Shown: positions 1 to 7,545 of the stretch, in pieces
Position numbering within the stretch: position 1 is the stretch's first letter
Layout of the letters: every line of letters starts with the position of its first letter
Assembly: GCA_020630035.1 (NCBI GenBank)
Contig: JAHDCB010000018.1
Location: 1-17,432 of the forward strand
Length of the DNA: 17,432 nt
From: Gammaproteobacteria bacterium
GTDB lineage: Bacteria; Pseudomonadota; Gammaproteobacteria; Chromatiales; Chromatiaceae
Direction: 5' to 3'
Program-made: the position numbers and the translations under genes
Notes under the pieces: model-generated
The model's input: the letters and a program-made list of their open reading frames with translations, nothing else
Databases searched by the model: none
Told to the model about the DNA's origin: nothing

Positions 1-1802
1 CGGTTCCCTGGCAGCCGAATTTCGATGGTACTTTGCAGGAGCCGGAGCAATTGCCAGCGCGCCTGCCGAATATTTTGCTGAATGGTGCTACGGGTATTGC
101 GGTAGGTATGGCAACCGATATTCCGCCGCATAGTCTGCGTGAGGTGGTACAGGCTTGTGTGTATCTGATTGATCATCCGGATGCCAGTCTGGCGGAGGTT
201 TGTGATTTTATTCCGGGGCCGGATTATCCGACCACGGCTGATATCATTACGCCAGTGACCGCGTTGCGTGCTTTGTATGCTACCGGAACTGGTTCGGTGC
301 GTGTTCGTGCGCGCTGGAAGGTTGAACAGGGTCAGATTGTGATTACGGCGTTACCGTATCAGGTTTCGGGTGCGAATATCTTGGTACAGATTGGTGCGCA
401 GATGCAGGCGAAGAAGTTGCCCTGGCTGGCTGATGTGCGGGATGAGTCTGATCAGGAAACCCGGTTGGTGTTGTTGCCTGCTTCTGAGCGGGTGGATCCG
501 GGTCAGTTGATGGGGCATTTGTGCGCTACGACCGATCTGGAACGCAGTTATCGGGTAAATCTGAATATGATCGGCCTGAATGGTCGTCCCGAAGTGAAGG
601 ATTTGCGGACTATTCTGCAGGAGTGGCTGACATATCGTTTTGCCACGGTTCGTGCCCGGTTGCGCCATCGGCTGGCGCAGGTGGATGAGCGGTTACATTT
701 GCTGGATGGTTTGTTGATCGCGTTTCTGAATCTGGATGCGGTCATCCACATTATTCGTACAGCGGATGAGCCAAAGACGGAGCTGATGGCGCAATTTCAG
801 CTGAGTGAGCGCCAGGCAGATGCGATTCTGAATACCCGTCTGCGCCATCTGGCGCGACTGGAAGAGATGAAGTTACGCGCAGAGCAGGATCAGTTAGCAA
901 CCGAGAAGACGGAGCTGGAGCAGCTGCTGGCTTCTCCGGACAGGCTCAAGGCGCTGGTAAAGAGCGAGTTGCAGGCGGATGCGGAACGTTACGGTGATGT
1001 GCGTCGTTCGCTGATTGTCGCTCGCCCACCGGCTGTGGCGCTGGATGCTGCGGAGCTGGTGCCGAGTGAGCCGCTGACGGTGGTGTTGTCGCAAAAGGGC
1101 TGGGTGCGCGCTGGCAAGGGGCACGATCTGGTGCCGACTGATCTGAACTATAAGTCTGGCGATTGTTACCAGCATGCGGTTTGTCTGCGCAGTCAGCAGG
1201 CAGCCGTTTTTCTGGACAACACCGGGCGTTGTTATGCCACTCCCGCACATAGTCTGCCGTCTGCCCGTGGTCAGGGTGAGCCACTGAGTGGTCGCTTCAG
1301 TTTGCCGGATGGCGCGCGTATGGTCGCAGTGCTGGGCGGGGAGCCGGAGCACCACTGGTTATTGTGTGCTACGGATGGCTATGGCTTTCGGGTATTGGCC
1401 CGGGCATTGCAGGGTGCTAAAAAAAGTGGCAAGGCAGTGTTCAGTCTGCGCCAGGAGGCACAGTTGTTGTTGCCGGTTTGTAGTGCGGTGTCAGACACAG
1501 ATCAGATTGCGTTGGTGACGGATGCGGGTTATCTGCTGGTGATTGCTGCCGCTGCTGCACCGGTGTTGCAACGTGGCAGGGGGCAGAAGCTGATCCAATT
1601 GCCAAAAGAAGGTACAGAAAGGGTACAACATGTCGGTATTATCCCGGCGGGTGGCAGTCTGCGCCTGACTGCAGGCAAACGCCACTACACTCTGAAGCCG
1701 TCTGATCTGGCGGCCTATCGGGCACCACGTGGCCGGCGTGGTACCTTGTTGCCACGTGGTTTGCAGAAGGTTGAGCAGCTGACAGTTTTGCCGGGTTCAT
1801 GA
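1..1802 (+). CDS. parC: DNA topoisomerase IV subunit A, 5'-truncated by window edge
   Basis: ParC is the DNA-cleaving subunit of topoisomerase IV, which with ParE decatenates daughter chromosomes. The reading frame is open from the first bases (codons from base 3), before any start codon; the first residues include PNFDGTLQEP, so the true start lies left of the window. By comparison with E. coli ParC about 140 residues are missing, including the winged-helix region with the catalytic tyrosine. Visible parts are LPARLPNILLNG, the GIAVGMATDIPPH core motif, GPDYPT, LRDESD-like DVRDESDQE, TTDLERSYRVNLNMIGL, and the coiled-coil LRHLARLEEMK. The C-terminal domain has LPSARGQGEPLSGR and a degenerate box around QRGRGQK, and ends in GRRGTLLPRGLQ. 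The ParC-style C-terminus, lacking a full GyrA box, favours ParC over GyrA. It converges with ccmB, 54 bp away. Confidence 0.96.
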   Translation, partial: VPWQPNFDGTLQEPEQLPARLPNILLNGATGIAVGMATDIPPHSLREVVQACVYLIDHPDASLAEVCDFIPGPDYPTTADIITPVTALRALYATGTGSVRVRARWKVEQGQIVITALPYQVSGANILVQIGAQMQAKKLPWLADVRDESDQETRLVLLPASERVDPGQLMGHLCATTDLERSYRVNLNMIGLNGRPEVKDLRTILQEWLTYRFATVRARLRHRLAQVDERLHLLDGLLIAFLNLDAVIHIIRTADEPKTELMAQFQLSERQADAILNTRLRHLARLEEMKLRAEQDQLATEKTELEQLLASPDRLKALVKSELQADAERYGDVRRSLIVARPPAVALDAAELVPSEPLTVVLSQKGWVRAGKGHDLVPTDLNYKSGDCYQHAVCLRSQQAAVFLDNTGRCYATPAHSLPSARGQGEPLSGRFSLPDGARMVAVLGGEPEHHWLLCATDGYGFRVLARALQGAKKSGKAVFSLRQEAQLLLPVCSAVSDTDQIALVTDAGYLLVIAAAAAPVLQRGRGQKLIQLPKEGTERVQHVGIIPAGGSLRLTAGKRHYTLKPSDLAAYRAPRGRRGTLLPRGLQKVEQLTVLPGS

Positions 1803-1856
1803 TGGCAACTTCAGTGTCAGTGTTATCCGGCAGGCTCTCCGAGGTACGTCATCAAC

Positions 1857-2525
1857 CTATTCAACCGCCAGTCGCAACGCGGCGGCGGTTGCCAAAGGTG
1901 TTCCCAGCAATGCCAGGATCAGCAGGCCACCGAGTAGTGACAGGTGTGCCTGTCCACCCAGGCCAGAATTTGTGGCTTCGACTGCACCCGCGCCGAAGAT
2001 TAATACGGGTACATATAAAGGTAGCACCAGCAAGGCGAGCAGGGTGCCACCGGAACGTAGCCCGAGCGTCAGTGCCGCCCCGATGGCACCGAACAGGCTG
2101 AGAATCGGTGTGCCTAGCAACAAGGCTGCGATCAGTGTCCACAAGCCAGCATCCGACAAGGTATATTGCAGGCCGAGAATCGGTGCGACCAGCACCAGTG
2201 GCAGTCCAGTGATCAGCCAGTGTGCGATGATCTTACTCAGTGCCAGCCAGGCGAGTGGTTGTGGCGCGAGTAGCAGGTGTTCCAGGCTGCCATCCTGATA
2301 ATCAGTAGCAAACAAGTGCGGCAGGGCTAACAGGCTGGCTAATAAGGCACTGACCCAGATAATGCCTGGACCGATCAGACGCAGAACCCGGGCTTCTGGC
2401 CCGATGCCCAGCGGGAATAACAGGGCGATCAGCACAAAAAAACATAACGTCAGCAGTACCCCACCGCGCCGCCGCCAGGCAATCTGCAGATCACGTTGTA
2501 TCAGGCACCAGGCAGCATTAAACAT
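1857..2525 (-). CDS. ccmB: Haem exporter membrane subunit CcmB
   Basis: CcmB is the integral membrane partner of CcmA in the ABC-type complex of System I cytochrome c maturation, which works with CcmC/CcmD to release holo-CcmE in the periplasm. The 222-residue length is usual for the family. The start MFNAAWCLIQRDLQIAWRRR has the conserved amphipathic N-terminus. About six hydrophobic segments follow, and the loop LFATDYQDGSLEHLLLAP is a CcmB hallmark. The ATG overlaps the end of ccmA by 8 bp, indicating translational coupling. No ccmC follows; the next gene is parC on the opposite strand, so the rest of the ccm set must be elsewhere. Confidence 0.93.
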   Translation of the reverse strand: MFNAAWCLIQRDLQIAWRRRGGVLLTLCFFVLIALLFPLGIGPEARVLRLIGPGIIWVSALLASLLALPHLFATDYQDGSLEHLLLAPQPLAWLALSKIIAHWLITGLPLVLVAPILGLQYTLSDAGLWTLIAALLLGTPILSLFGAIGAALTLGLRSGGTLLALLVLPLYVPVLIFGAGAVEATNSGLGGQAHLSLLGGLLILALLGTPLATAAALRLAVE

Positions 2526-3189
2526 GATCTGGTGTGATGTGATCGTCAGGAGAAGAGCTGAGATGAATCATCTGTGGTGGTGCACCAGATAGGTTAATAG
2601 CCTGATGGCTACTCAGAATCAGCAGCCCGCCCTGGGCCAGGTGTTGTTCCAGTTGCCGTTCCAGTTGCTGACAAGCGGTGTCATCCAGGGCGTTAAACGG
2701 TTCGTCCAGTAACCAGAGTGCAGCTTGGGTATAACCTAAGCGCGCTAGCGCAACACGTCGTTTTTGCCCTTGAGATAAATCCTGGCAGGGCAGGTCAGCC
2801 TGTCGGCTGAGGCCGAAGTGGGCGAGTAGCTGGTGTGCCTTGGCTGGGTTGATGGGGGTGCCGCGTAATGCTGCTGTCCAGGCAAGTTGTTCCACCGGAG
2901 TCAACTCGTCTTTCAGGCCATTGGTGTGTCCCAGATAGCATAGTGCTTGCTGGTAAATAGAATACTGACCCTGAATATTCTGGGCTTGCCATAATATCTG
3001 GCCGCTCTCAGCTGGCAGTAAGCCAGCGAGCAGACGCAATAGCGTGGTTTTGCCGCTACCGTTACTTCCCCGGATGTGTATCCAGTGACCAGCCGTCAGG
3101 GTGAAGCTCAGATCGTGAATCAGCTGCCGTTCGCCACGGTAGTAGCGTAGCTTGCGTACCTGTAAGGCTGGGTCAGCGGAGGCAGACAC
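2518..3189 (-). CDS. ccmA: Haem exporter ATP-binding subunit CcmA
   Basis: CcmA is the ABC ATPase that powers release of haem-loaded CcmE during cytochrome c maturation. All ATPase motifs are present: Walker A GSNGSGKT (residues 41-48), signature LSQGQ (138-142) followed by KRRVALARL as in CcmA, Walker B ALWLLDEP (about 157-164), and H-loop SSHQ (His195). The length of 223 residues is slightly above the common 200-210. The chosen start is GTG at 3189, which gives MSASADPALQVRKL; the ribosome binding site is weak and a slightly later start is possible. It lies 20 bp after the pheS stop on the same strand, so it is probably read from the pheS transcript. That is an unusual partner for ccm genes. 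Confidence 0.94.
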   Translation of the reverse strand: MSASADPALQVRKLRYYRGERQLIHDLSFTLTAGHWIHIRGSNGSGKTTLLRLLAGLLPAESGQILWQAQNIQGQYSIYQQALCYLGHTNGLKDELTPVEQLAWTAALRGTPINPAKAHQLLAHFGLSRQADLPCQDLSQGQKRRVALARLGYTQAALWLLDEPFNALDDTACQQLERQLEQHLAQGGLLILSSHQAINLSGAPPQMIHLSSSPDDHITPDHV

Positions 3190-3209
3190 GCCGTATACTC
3201 AGGCTGTTG

Positions 3210-4232
3210 TTAGTGAAACTGACGTAAAAAGCGCAGATCATTCTCAAAAAACAAGCGCAGATCGTCCACACCGTAACGTAGCATTGCCAGACGTTCCACG
3301 CCCATCCCGAAGGCGTAGCCGGTATAGGCTTCAGGGTCAATCTGTACCTGCTGCAGGACGTTTGGGTGGATCATGCCGCAGCCGAGCACCTCCAGCCAGC
3401 CAGTATGTCCGCAGACGCGGCAACCTTCTCCGGTACACATCACACACTGAATATCGACTTCGGCAGACGGCTCGGTAAACGGAAAATAAGAAGGCCGGAA
3501 GCGTACATTTAGCTGGTCGTTCTCAAAAAAGGTCTGCAAAAAGGCCTGCAGAATGCCCTTTAAATCGGCAAACGTCACTTGCTGGTCGACCAGAAAGCCT
3601 TCCACCTGATGAAACATGGGTGTATGGGTTACATCTGAGTCACACCGATAGACACGACCTGGTGCGATCACCCTGAGCGGTGGTTCAGATTGCTCCATCA
3701 CCCGGATCTGTACCGGTGAGGTATGGGTGCGTAATAACAAGTGTTCAGAGAAATAGAAGGTGTCGTGCATCGCACGGGCCGGATGGTGTTCCGGAATATT
3801 CAGCGCGGTGAAATTATGCTGATCATCTTCAATTTCCGGCCCTTCGGCAACATCGAAGCCAATGCTGGTGAATAATGCCTGAATCCGTTGCATGGTGCGT
3901 GTGACCGGATGCAGACCACCGCATTCAGCCTGTCGCCCGGGCAAGGTGACATCAATTTTTTCAGATGCCAGACGCTGCATCAGCACTGCCTGTTGCAACG
4001 CCTCTTTCCGTGCTGCCAGGCTCGCTTGTACGGCTTGTTTTGCCTGATGGATCTGTTGTCCGGCTGCCGGACGCTCCGCCTGCGGCAGCTTGCCAAGCTG
4101 CTTCATCCGGGCGGTCAAGACACCTTGTTTGCCCAGATATTGCACTCGAATAGCATCCAGCCCGACCAGATCACTGACCGCCTGAATAGCGACCTGCGCC
4201 GCATCCACTTGCTGTTCTAACGATACATTCAT
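3210..4232 (-). CDS. pheS: Phenylalanine-tRNA ligase alpha subunit
   Basis: PheS is the catalytic subunit of the alpha2-beta2 enzyme that charges tRNA-Phe. From the ATG at 4232 (MNVSLEQQ) it is 340 residues, matching Pseudomonas-like PheS. The N-terminal coiled coil is residues 1-85. The class II core has FHQVEGFLVD (motif 2 region), a four-cysteine cluster CVMC-x4-CRVC (Cys263, 266, 271, 274), WLEVLGCGMIHPNVL, and motif 3 GYAFGMGVERLAMLRYG. An in-frame GTG at 4265, preceded by AGAG, would add 11 residues (MPLHLSTPEDR). That GTG lies inside the terminal repeat of the adjacent MITE-like element, so the ATG is more likely ancestral. pheT, normally the next gene, is absent; ccmA follows instead. 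The usual upstream rplT is also absent. Confidence 0.96.
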   Translation of the reverse strand: MNVSLEQQVDAAQVAIQAVSDLVGLDAIRVQYLGKQGVLTARMKQLGKLPQAERPAAGQQIHQAKQAVQASLAARKEALQQAVLMQRLASEKIDVTLPGRQAECGGLHPVTRTMQRIQALFTSIGFDVAEGPEIEDDQHNFTALNIPEHHPARAMHDTFYFSEHLLLRTHTSPVQIRVMEQSEPPLRVIAPGRVYRCDSDVTHTPMFHQVEGFLVDQQVTFADLKGILQAFLQTFFENDQLNVRFRPSYFPFTEPSAEVDIQCVMCTGEGCRVCGHTGWLEVLGCGMIHPNVLQQVQIDPEAYTGYAFGMGVERLAMLRYGVDDLRLFFENDLRFLRQFH

Positions 4233-4259
4233 ACGATCTTCTGGCGTACTCAAATGTAA

Positions 4260-4380
4260 GGGCACCTCTAAAAACTATTCCGCTTGCAAATACTTCGTTA
4301 AAAAATGCTCATGTACGCTGTTGTACACTGCGCTTTTTCGCCTCGTCTTTGCTGTGCTCATCACGTTTTTAGAAGTGCCC
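4260..4380. mobile_element. 121-bp MITE-like element in the pheS leader
   Basis: The ends are 16-bp inverted repeats, GGGCACCTCTAAAAAC at 4260-4275 and GTTTTTAGAAGTGCCC at 4365-4380, with one mismatch. The interior is not transposase-sized, but on the minus strand it holds a short open frame of about 29 codons and a TGTAC...GTACA hairpin near 4312-4326. The flanks GTAA (4256-4259) and GTTA (4381-4384) could be a decayed 4-bp target duplication. The element is 27 bp upstream of the pheS ATG. Its family is not established from sequence alone; ends of this kind are typical of MITEs mobilised by an IS elsewhere in the genome. Confidence 0.75.
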
Positions 4381-4400
4381 GTTAGTGAAATCAGCGCACC

Positions 4401-4428
4401 AATGTACGCTGTAGATTTGTTGTGTCAA
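4401..4428 (-). promoter_or_regulatory. Candidate sigma70 promoter for pheS
   Basis: On the minus strand a perfect TTGACA (-35; 4428-4423) is followed after 16 bp by TACATT (-10, 4 of 6 matches; 4406-4401). It overlaps the stop codon of the catalase-like gene. Transcription would start near 4394, so the mRNA leader would run through the whole MITE-like element before the pheS start. This is inference from motif spacing only. Confidence 0.45.
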
Positions 4429-5561
4429 CGCGCTGCACGTGAGGCGGACTCAATCAGAGATCTCGCCCGGTTAATCTGACCTAATCCAGGTAAATCAATA
4501 TGTACCTTGGCTGGGTTTAAACCGTTAACCGGATCGTCGCAGGTTGCTGGTGACAGTTGCTCGCCGGCTATCTGTAATTCAGCTACTGTGTGGATAGGTC
4601 CAGTCCAGATACGGGTTGTATCTTCAATCAGTTCTTTATCAAATCCGTGGTGATATTGGTCGGTTTCATCCAGAAATTGCACAAACAATTTGTGGCATAT
4701 GCCGCCTGACTGCAACTCACTGACCAGCTGTGTCCCCAGATAATCTGCCCCGCGTTGTTTTGCTTCGTCAGCGGTGATGGTCTTATTGACCAGGTCATCC
4801 GTATGCTGTACTTGCAGGTCACATGGGTAAGCTCCTAGCTTGACTGGTTGACCACCTAATGCAAATGTGCTGCCACTCCGATATGACTGATTGGAAAAGC
4901 TGTCTGCTATCGCTTTATCTTCCTCGCCCATATCTACGGCGGCCTTAGCTGCAAAGGCTCGTCTTAATCCGGCATGCCAGGCCAGTTTGGCGAAGGCGGT
5001 CAGTTTATAAGAGCCTTCTGCTACCAGAATGCCCATTTTCAATACGTCGACAAAGGTTTGCAGATCTTTCAGCTCAAAATGCGGTGCATTATTAAAGGCA
5101 AAATGTTGTGATAGTCTCTCATGTGTTTGTACAGCTATAGAGAGTGCCCGGATGTCCGGTATAAAGTCCGGTAATACCCTGCCGCTGGAGTTTGCAAACC
5201 GATAACGTGCGGGTAATACCTCATCGATATAGGCTGGTGCAAATAATCCGTGGCGTAAATCGGCCTTCCTGGCAAAGGCCGCCGAACTTAATTCATCATC
5301 CGCAAGCACCTGGAAGGTTCCGGTAATGCAGTGGCCCTTTGCGTGTGTGCCGCGTTGTTTTTTCTGCTCAGGTGAACGCTCTGCAATCAGCTCTTGTAGT
5401 TTCAGAAAACTATCGCGTAACTCCAAGGTTAGTGCCTGCTCTTGCTCCTGACTGTGATACCACTGTTCAAATTTCGGGAGTGTTAGTTGGTGTTCAGCCG
5501 CCGTGATAGCAACATGACTGAAAATGCCGATGCAAAATAAGAGACTACGTATAGATAACAT
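4425..5561 (-). CDS. Secreted catalase-family (catalase-fold) protein
   Basis: A 378-residue protein with an N-terminal signal peptide (hydrophobic SLLFCIGIFSHVAITAA, probable cleavage before EHQLT). It resembles the short catalase-like family rather than true monofunctional catalases. THAKGHCITGTFQVL (about residues 72-86) fits the distal-histidine strand, ARYRFANSSGR and PDFIPDIRALSIAV (about 118-145) fit the haem-pocket strands, FAFNNAPHFELKDLQTFVD (about 155-173) fits the distal-Asn region, and the C-terminus has LNPAKVHIDLPGLGQINRAR, which ends most members. True peroxidase or catalase activity is not demonstrable, since a canonical proximal RxFxYxDT motif is not seen. The ATG at 5561 is favoured over an upstream TTG because AAGAAGGTGG lies 7 bp before it. 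It starts 23 bp after nuoM and is probably cotranscribed with it, in the place where nuoN would normally be. Confidence 0.75.
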   Translation of the reverse strand: MLSIRSLLFCIGIFSHVAITAAEHQLTLPKFEQWYHSQEQEQALTLELRDSFLKLQELIAERSPEQKKQRGTHAKGHCITGTFQVLADDELSSAAFARKADLRHGLFAPAYIDEVLPARYRFANSSGRVLPDFIPDIRALSIAVQTHERLSQHFAFNNAPHFELKDLQTFVDVLKMGILVAEGSYKLTAFAKLAWHAGLRRAFAAKAAVDMGEEDKAIADSFSNQSYRSGSTFALGGQPVKLGAYPCDLQVQHTDDLVNKTITADEAKQRGADYLGTQLVSELQSGGICHKLFVQFLDETDQYHHGFDKELIEDTTRIWTGPIHTVAELQIAGEQLSPATCDDPVNGLNPAKVHIDLPGLGQINRARSLIESASRAAR

Positions 5562-5584
5562 GCTCAAACCACCTTCTTATTTTT

Positions 5585-7099
5585 TTATAGTTTGGTCAGG
5601 CTGACATGCTGTACCAGGTTGTTGATGGAGACTTCCATGACTTCAATCAGTGGGGCAGGCCAGACACCGAGCAATAGCGTCACGAGCGCAAGGGTTGCCA
5701 GAATGGCCGTTTCGCGTGCGTTGATATCCTGCAGGGCCGCGACTGCTTCGGAAGTCACCTTACCGAACAACACTCGCTTGACCATCCACAGGCTATAGGC
5801 TGCCCCCAGTATCAAGGTGGTTGCGGCGAGCACTGCAAACCAGAAATCAGCCCGGAAGGCCGCCAGAATCACCATAAATTCACCAACAAAGCCGGAGGTG
5901 CCGGGCAGACCAGCGTTTGCCATCGCGAAAAATACCATGAAGGCAGCAAACCACGGCATCACATTCACTACACCACCATAATCGGCGATCTGGCGGCTGT
6001 GCAGTCGGTCATACAGGACGCCGATACACAGGAATAACGCAGCTGAAATAAAGCCATGCGACACCATCTGAATCATGCCACCCTGCATACCGAGTACAGC
6101 ACCGGTGGCTGTGTCTTGTTGGGTCAGGATTCTGAAGACAATAAAAAAGCCCAGGGTGACAAAACCCATATGGGCGATGGAAGAATAGGCCACCAGCTTT
6201 TTCATGTCCTGCTGCACCAGTGCGACGAAGCCGATATACACCACCGCAATCAGTGACAGACCAATCAGCAGCCAGTCCAGCTCGGCGCTTGCATCCGGGG
6301 TAATCGGTAAGCTGAAGCGTAAAAAGCCATAACCACCGATCTTGAGCATAATGGCAGCCAGGATGACGGAACCACCGGTCGGTGCTTCGACGTGTGCGTC
6401 CGGCAACCAGGTATGCACCGGCCACATCGGCACCTTGACCGCAAATGCCAGTAAAAAGGCGATAAAGATCAGAATCTGTTCAGTCAGGCCGAGCTTCAGG
6501 CTGTGGAATGCCAGAATGTCCATCGTGCCACTCTGGAAATACAGATAGATCAGGGCGACCAGCATGAACACCGAGCCAAAGAAGGTATACAGGAAAAACT
6601 TGATCGTGGCATAGACCCGGTTTGGCCCGCCCCAGATGCCGATGATCAGAAACATCGGGATCAGCATCGCTTCCCAGAAGACGTAAAACAACATCGCATC
6701 CAGGGCTGCGAACACACCGACCATGATGCCTTCCATCACCAGAAAGGCCGCCATATAGTGCCCGGGTTGCTGCTGAATCACAGTCCAGCCAGCAGCAATC
6801 ACCAGAATTGAAATGAAGGTGGTGAGCAGAATCAATGGCATAGAGATGCCATCCACACCCAGATAATAGGTGACGTCAAATGCAGGAATCCAGGGTACTT
6901 GTTCCACAAACTGCATCTGGGCGGTGGTGCTGTCGAAACCGGTATACAGCGGGATACTGCACCCAAAGGTCAATACCGCGACACCCAGTGCCAGCCAGCG
7001 TGCCCCGTCAGCCGAGCGGGTGCCCAGTACAGAAACCAGTAGTCCGCCCAGCACGGGTAACCAGATCAGTACACTTAATATCGGCCAGTCAACACTCAT
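5585..7099 (-). CDS. nuoM: NADH-quinone oxidoreductase subunit M
   Basis: NuoM is one of the three antiporter-like proton-pumping subunits in the membrane arm of respiratory complex I. At 504 residues it is full length, with about 14 hydrophobic segments. Key pumping residues are present: the glutamate in YVFWEAMLIPMFLIIGIWG (Glu143), the lysine in AVKVPMWPVHTWLPDAHVEAP (Lys222), and Lys253 in MLKIGGYG. LPGTSGFVGEF is the conserved helix-12 region. The start ATG gives MSVDWPILSVLIWLPVLGG and its Shine-Dalgarno is weak (TAAG). It is cut off from nuoL by a 2.5-kb accessory interval, and nuoN does not follow. It must rely on read-through or a promoter inside that interval. Confidence 0.97.
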   Translation of the reverse strand: MSVDWPILSVLIWLPVLGGLLVSVLGTRSADGARWLALGVAVLTFGCSIPLYTGFDSTTAQMQFVEQVPWIPAFDVTYYLGVDGISMPLILLTTFISILVIAAGWTVIQQQPGHYMAAFLVMEGIMVGVFAALDAMLFYVFWEAMLIPMFLIIGIWGGPNRVYATIKFFLYTFFGSVFMLVALIYLYFQSGTMDILAFHSLKLGLTEQILIFIAFLLAFAVKVPMWPVHTWLPDAHVEAPTGGSVILAAIMLKIGGYGFLRFSLPITPDASAELDWLLIGLSLIAVVYIGFVALVQQDMKKLVAYSSIAHMGFVTLGFFIVFRILTQQDTATGAVLGMQGGMIQMVSHGFISAALFLCIGVLYDRLHSRQIADYGGVVNVMPWFAAFMVFFAMANAGLPGTSGFVGEFMVILAAFRADFWFAVLAATTLILGAAYSLWMVKRVLFGKVTSEAVAALQDINARETAILATLALVTLLLGVWPAPLIEVMEVSINNLVQHVSLTKL

Positions 7100-7130
7100 A
7101 TCTTACGTTCTACCAATGATGTGAAATTCA

Positions 7131-7152
7131 GCATCCGGAGTTTCCGGTATGC
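7131..7152. repeat. Hairpin in the nuoM leader
   Basis: GCATCCGGA-GTT-TCCGGTATGC forms an almost perfect inverted repeat (one bulged base) 32 bp before the nuoM ATG. No T-run follows in the minus-strand direction, so it is not a clear terminator. It could be a leader hairpin or a recombination scar at the edge of the inserted interval. Confidence 0.45.
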
Positions 7153-7165
7153 CCTCCGAGGTATG

Positions 7166-7399
7166 CTATGACCTAATGGCCGCAGCCGAGCCCCCAGGAT
7201 GGGTATTTTTCTGATTCAGATGTGCCATTAAGGCCAATAAATAACTGGTCTTTCCGGTTCGGCGTGGGGCATGCAGCACAAAGTAACGCTGTTGTGCGAT
7301 CAGGTCTTCTATCTTATCTACCGCGATCCGACGTAGCGGATCGATCATATAATGATCTGCAGGTACAGATGGACCGGCGTTATTGAAAAAAAGTGGCAT
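7166..7399 (-). pseudogene. Truncated AAA-type ATPase fragment
   Basis: From the ATG at 7399 (MPLFFNNAGPSVPADHY) the fragment has 77 residues. The layout, FFNxAGP-xxPxxHY near the start, a short linker DPLRRIAVDKIEDLIAQQ, then YFVLHAPRRTGKTSYLLALMAHL, matches the N-terminus of a family of AAA-like ATP-binding proteins that are normally several hundred residues long. The Walker A variant APRRTGKTS is intact, but the frame ends about 20 residues later in an unrelated tail (GGSAAAIRS). Walker B, sensor and C-terminal domains are missing. An in-frame TTG at 7444 only adds residues read from the neighbouring antitoxin debris. It is most likely a deletion remnant with no ATPase function. Confidence 0.65.
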
Positions 7400-7440
7400 G
7401 ATCGGGATTCGGTATTGATGCGACGCCTTTGGCCGTTTTC

Positions 7441-7545
7441 TCAATATATTGGCCGTCTACAAATGAATGTTTGATATGGGACGCCTTCCGATATAGCCAT
7501 TTTTTGAATGACAGAAAGGTCGTGGCTTGCAATGCGAATATTTAT
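7441..7545 (-). pseudogene. Remnant of CopG/BrnA-like antitoxin
   Basis: Read on the minus strand from 7545, the codons give INIRIASHDLSVIQKMAISE then GVPYQTFI. This is the ribbon-helix-helix-like C-terminal half of antitoxins that partner BrnT-type toxins (usual pattern INIRI..DL..IQ..A..EGIPYQTLI). The normal next step, SS-x-LHK, is missing. Shifting one frame at 7463 gives FVDGQYIEK, which fits the normal C-terminus of this family. So a small frame-changing deletion removed a few codons. The N-terminal 40 or so residues are also gone, because INIRI abuts the toxin's final codons in an A-rich run. It lies directly downstream of the broken toxin and is too short and too broken to be a working gene. 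Confidence 0.65.

Noticed and set aside
351..1685. Minus-strand ORFs inside parC
   Set aside because: Shadows of the parC frame with skewed, low-complexity composition and no recognisable domains.
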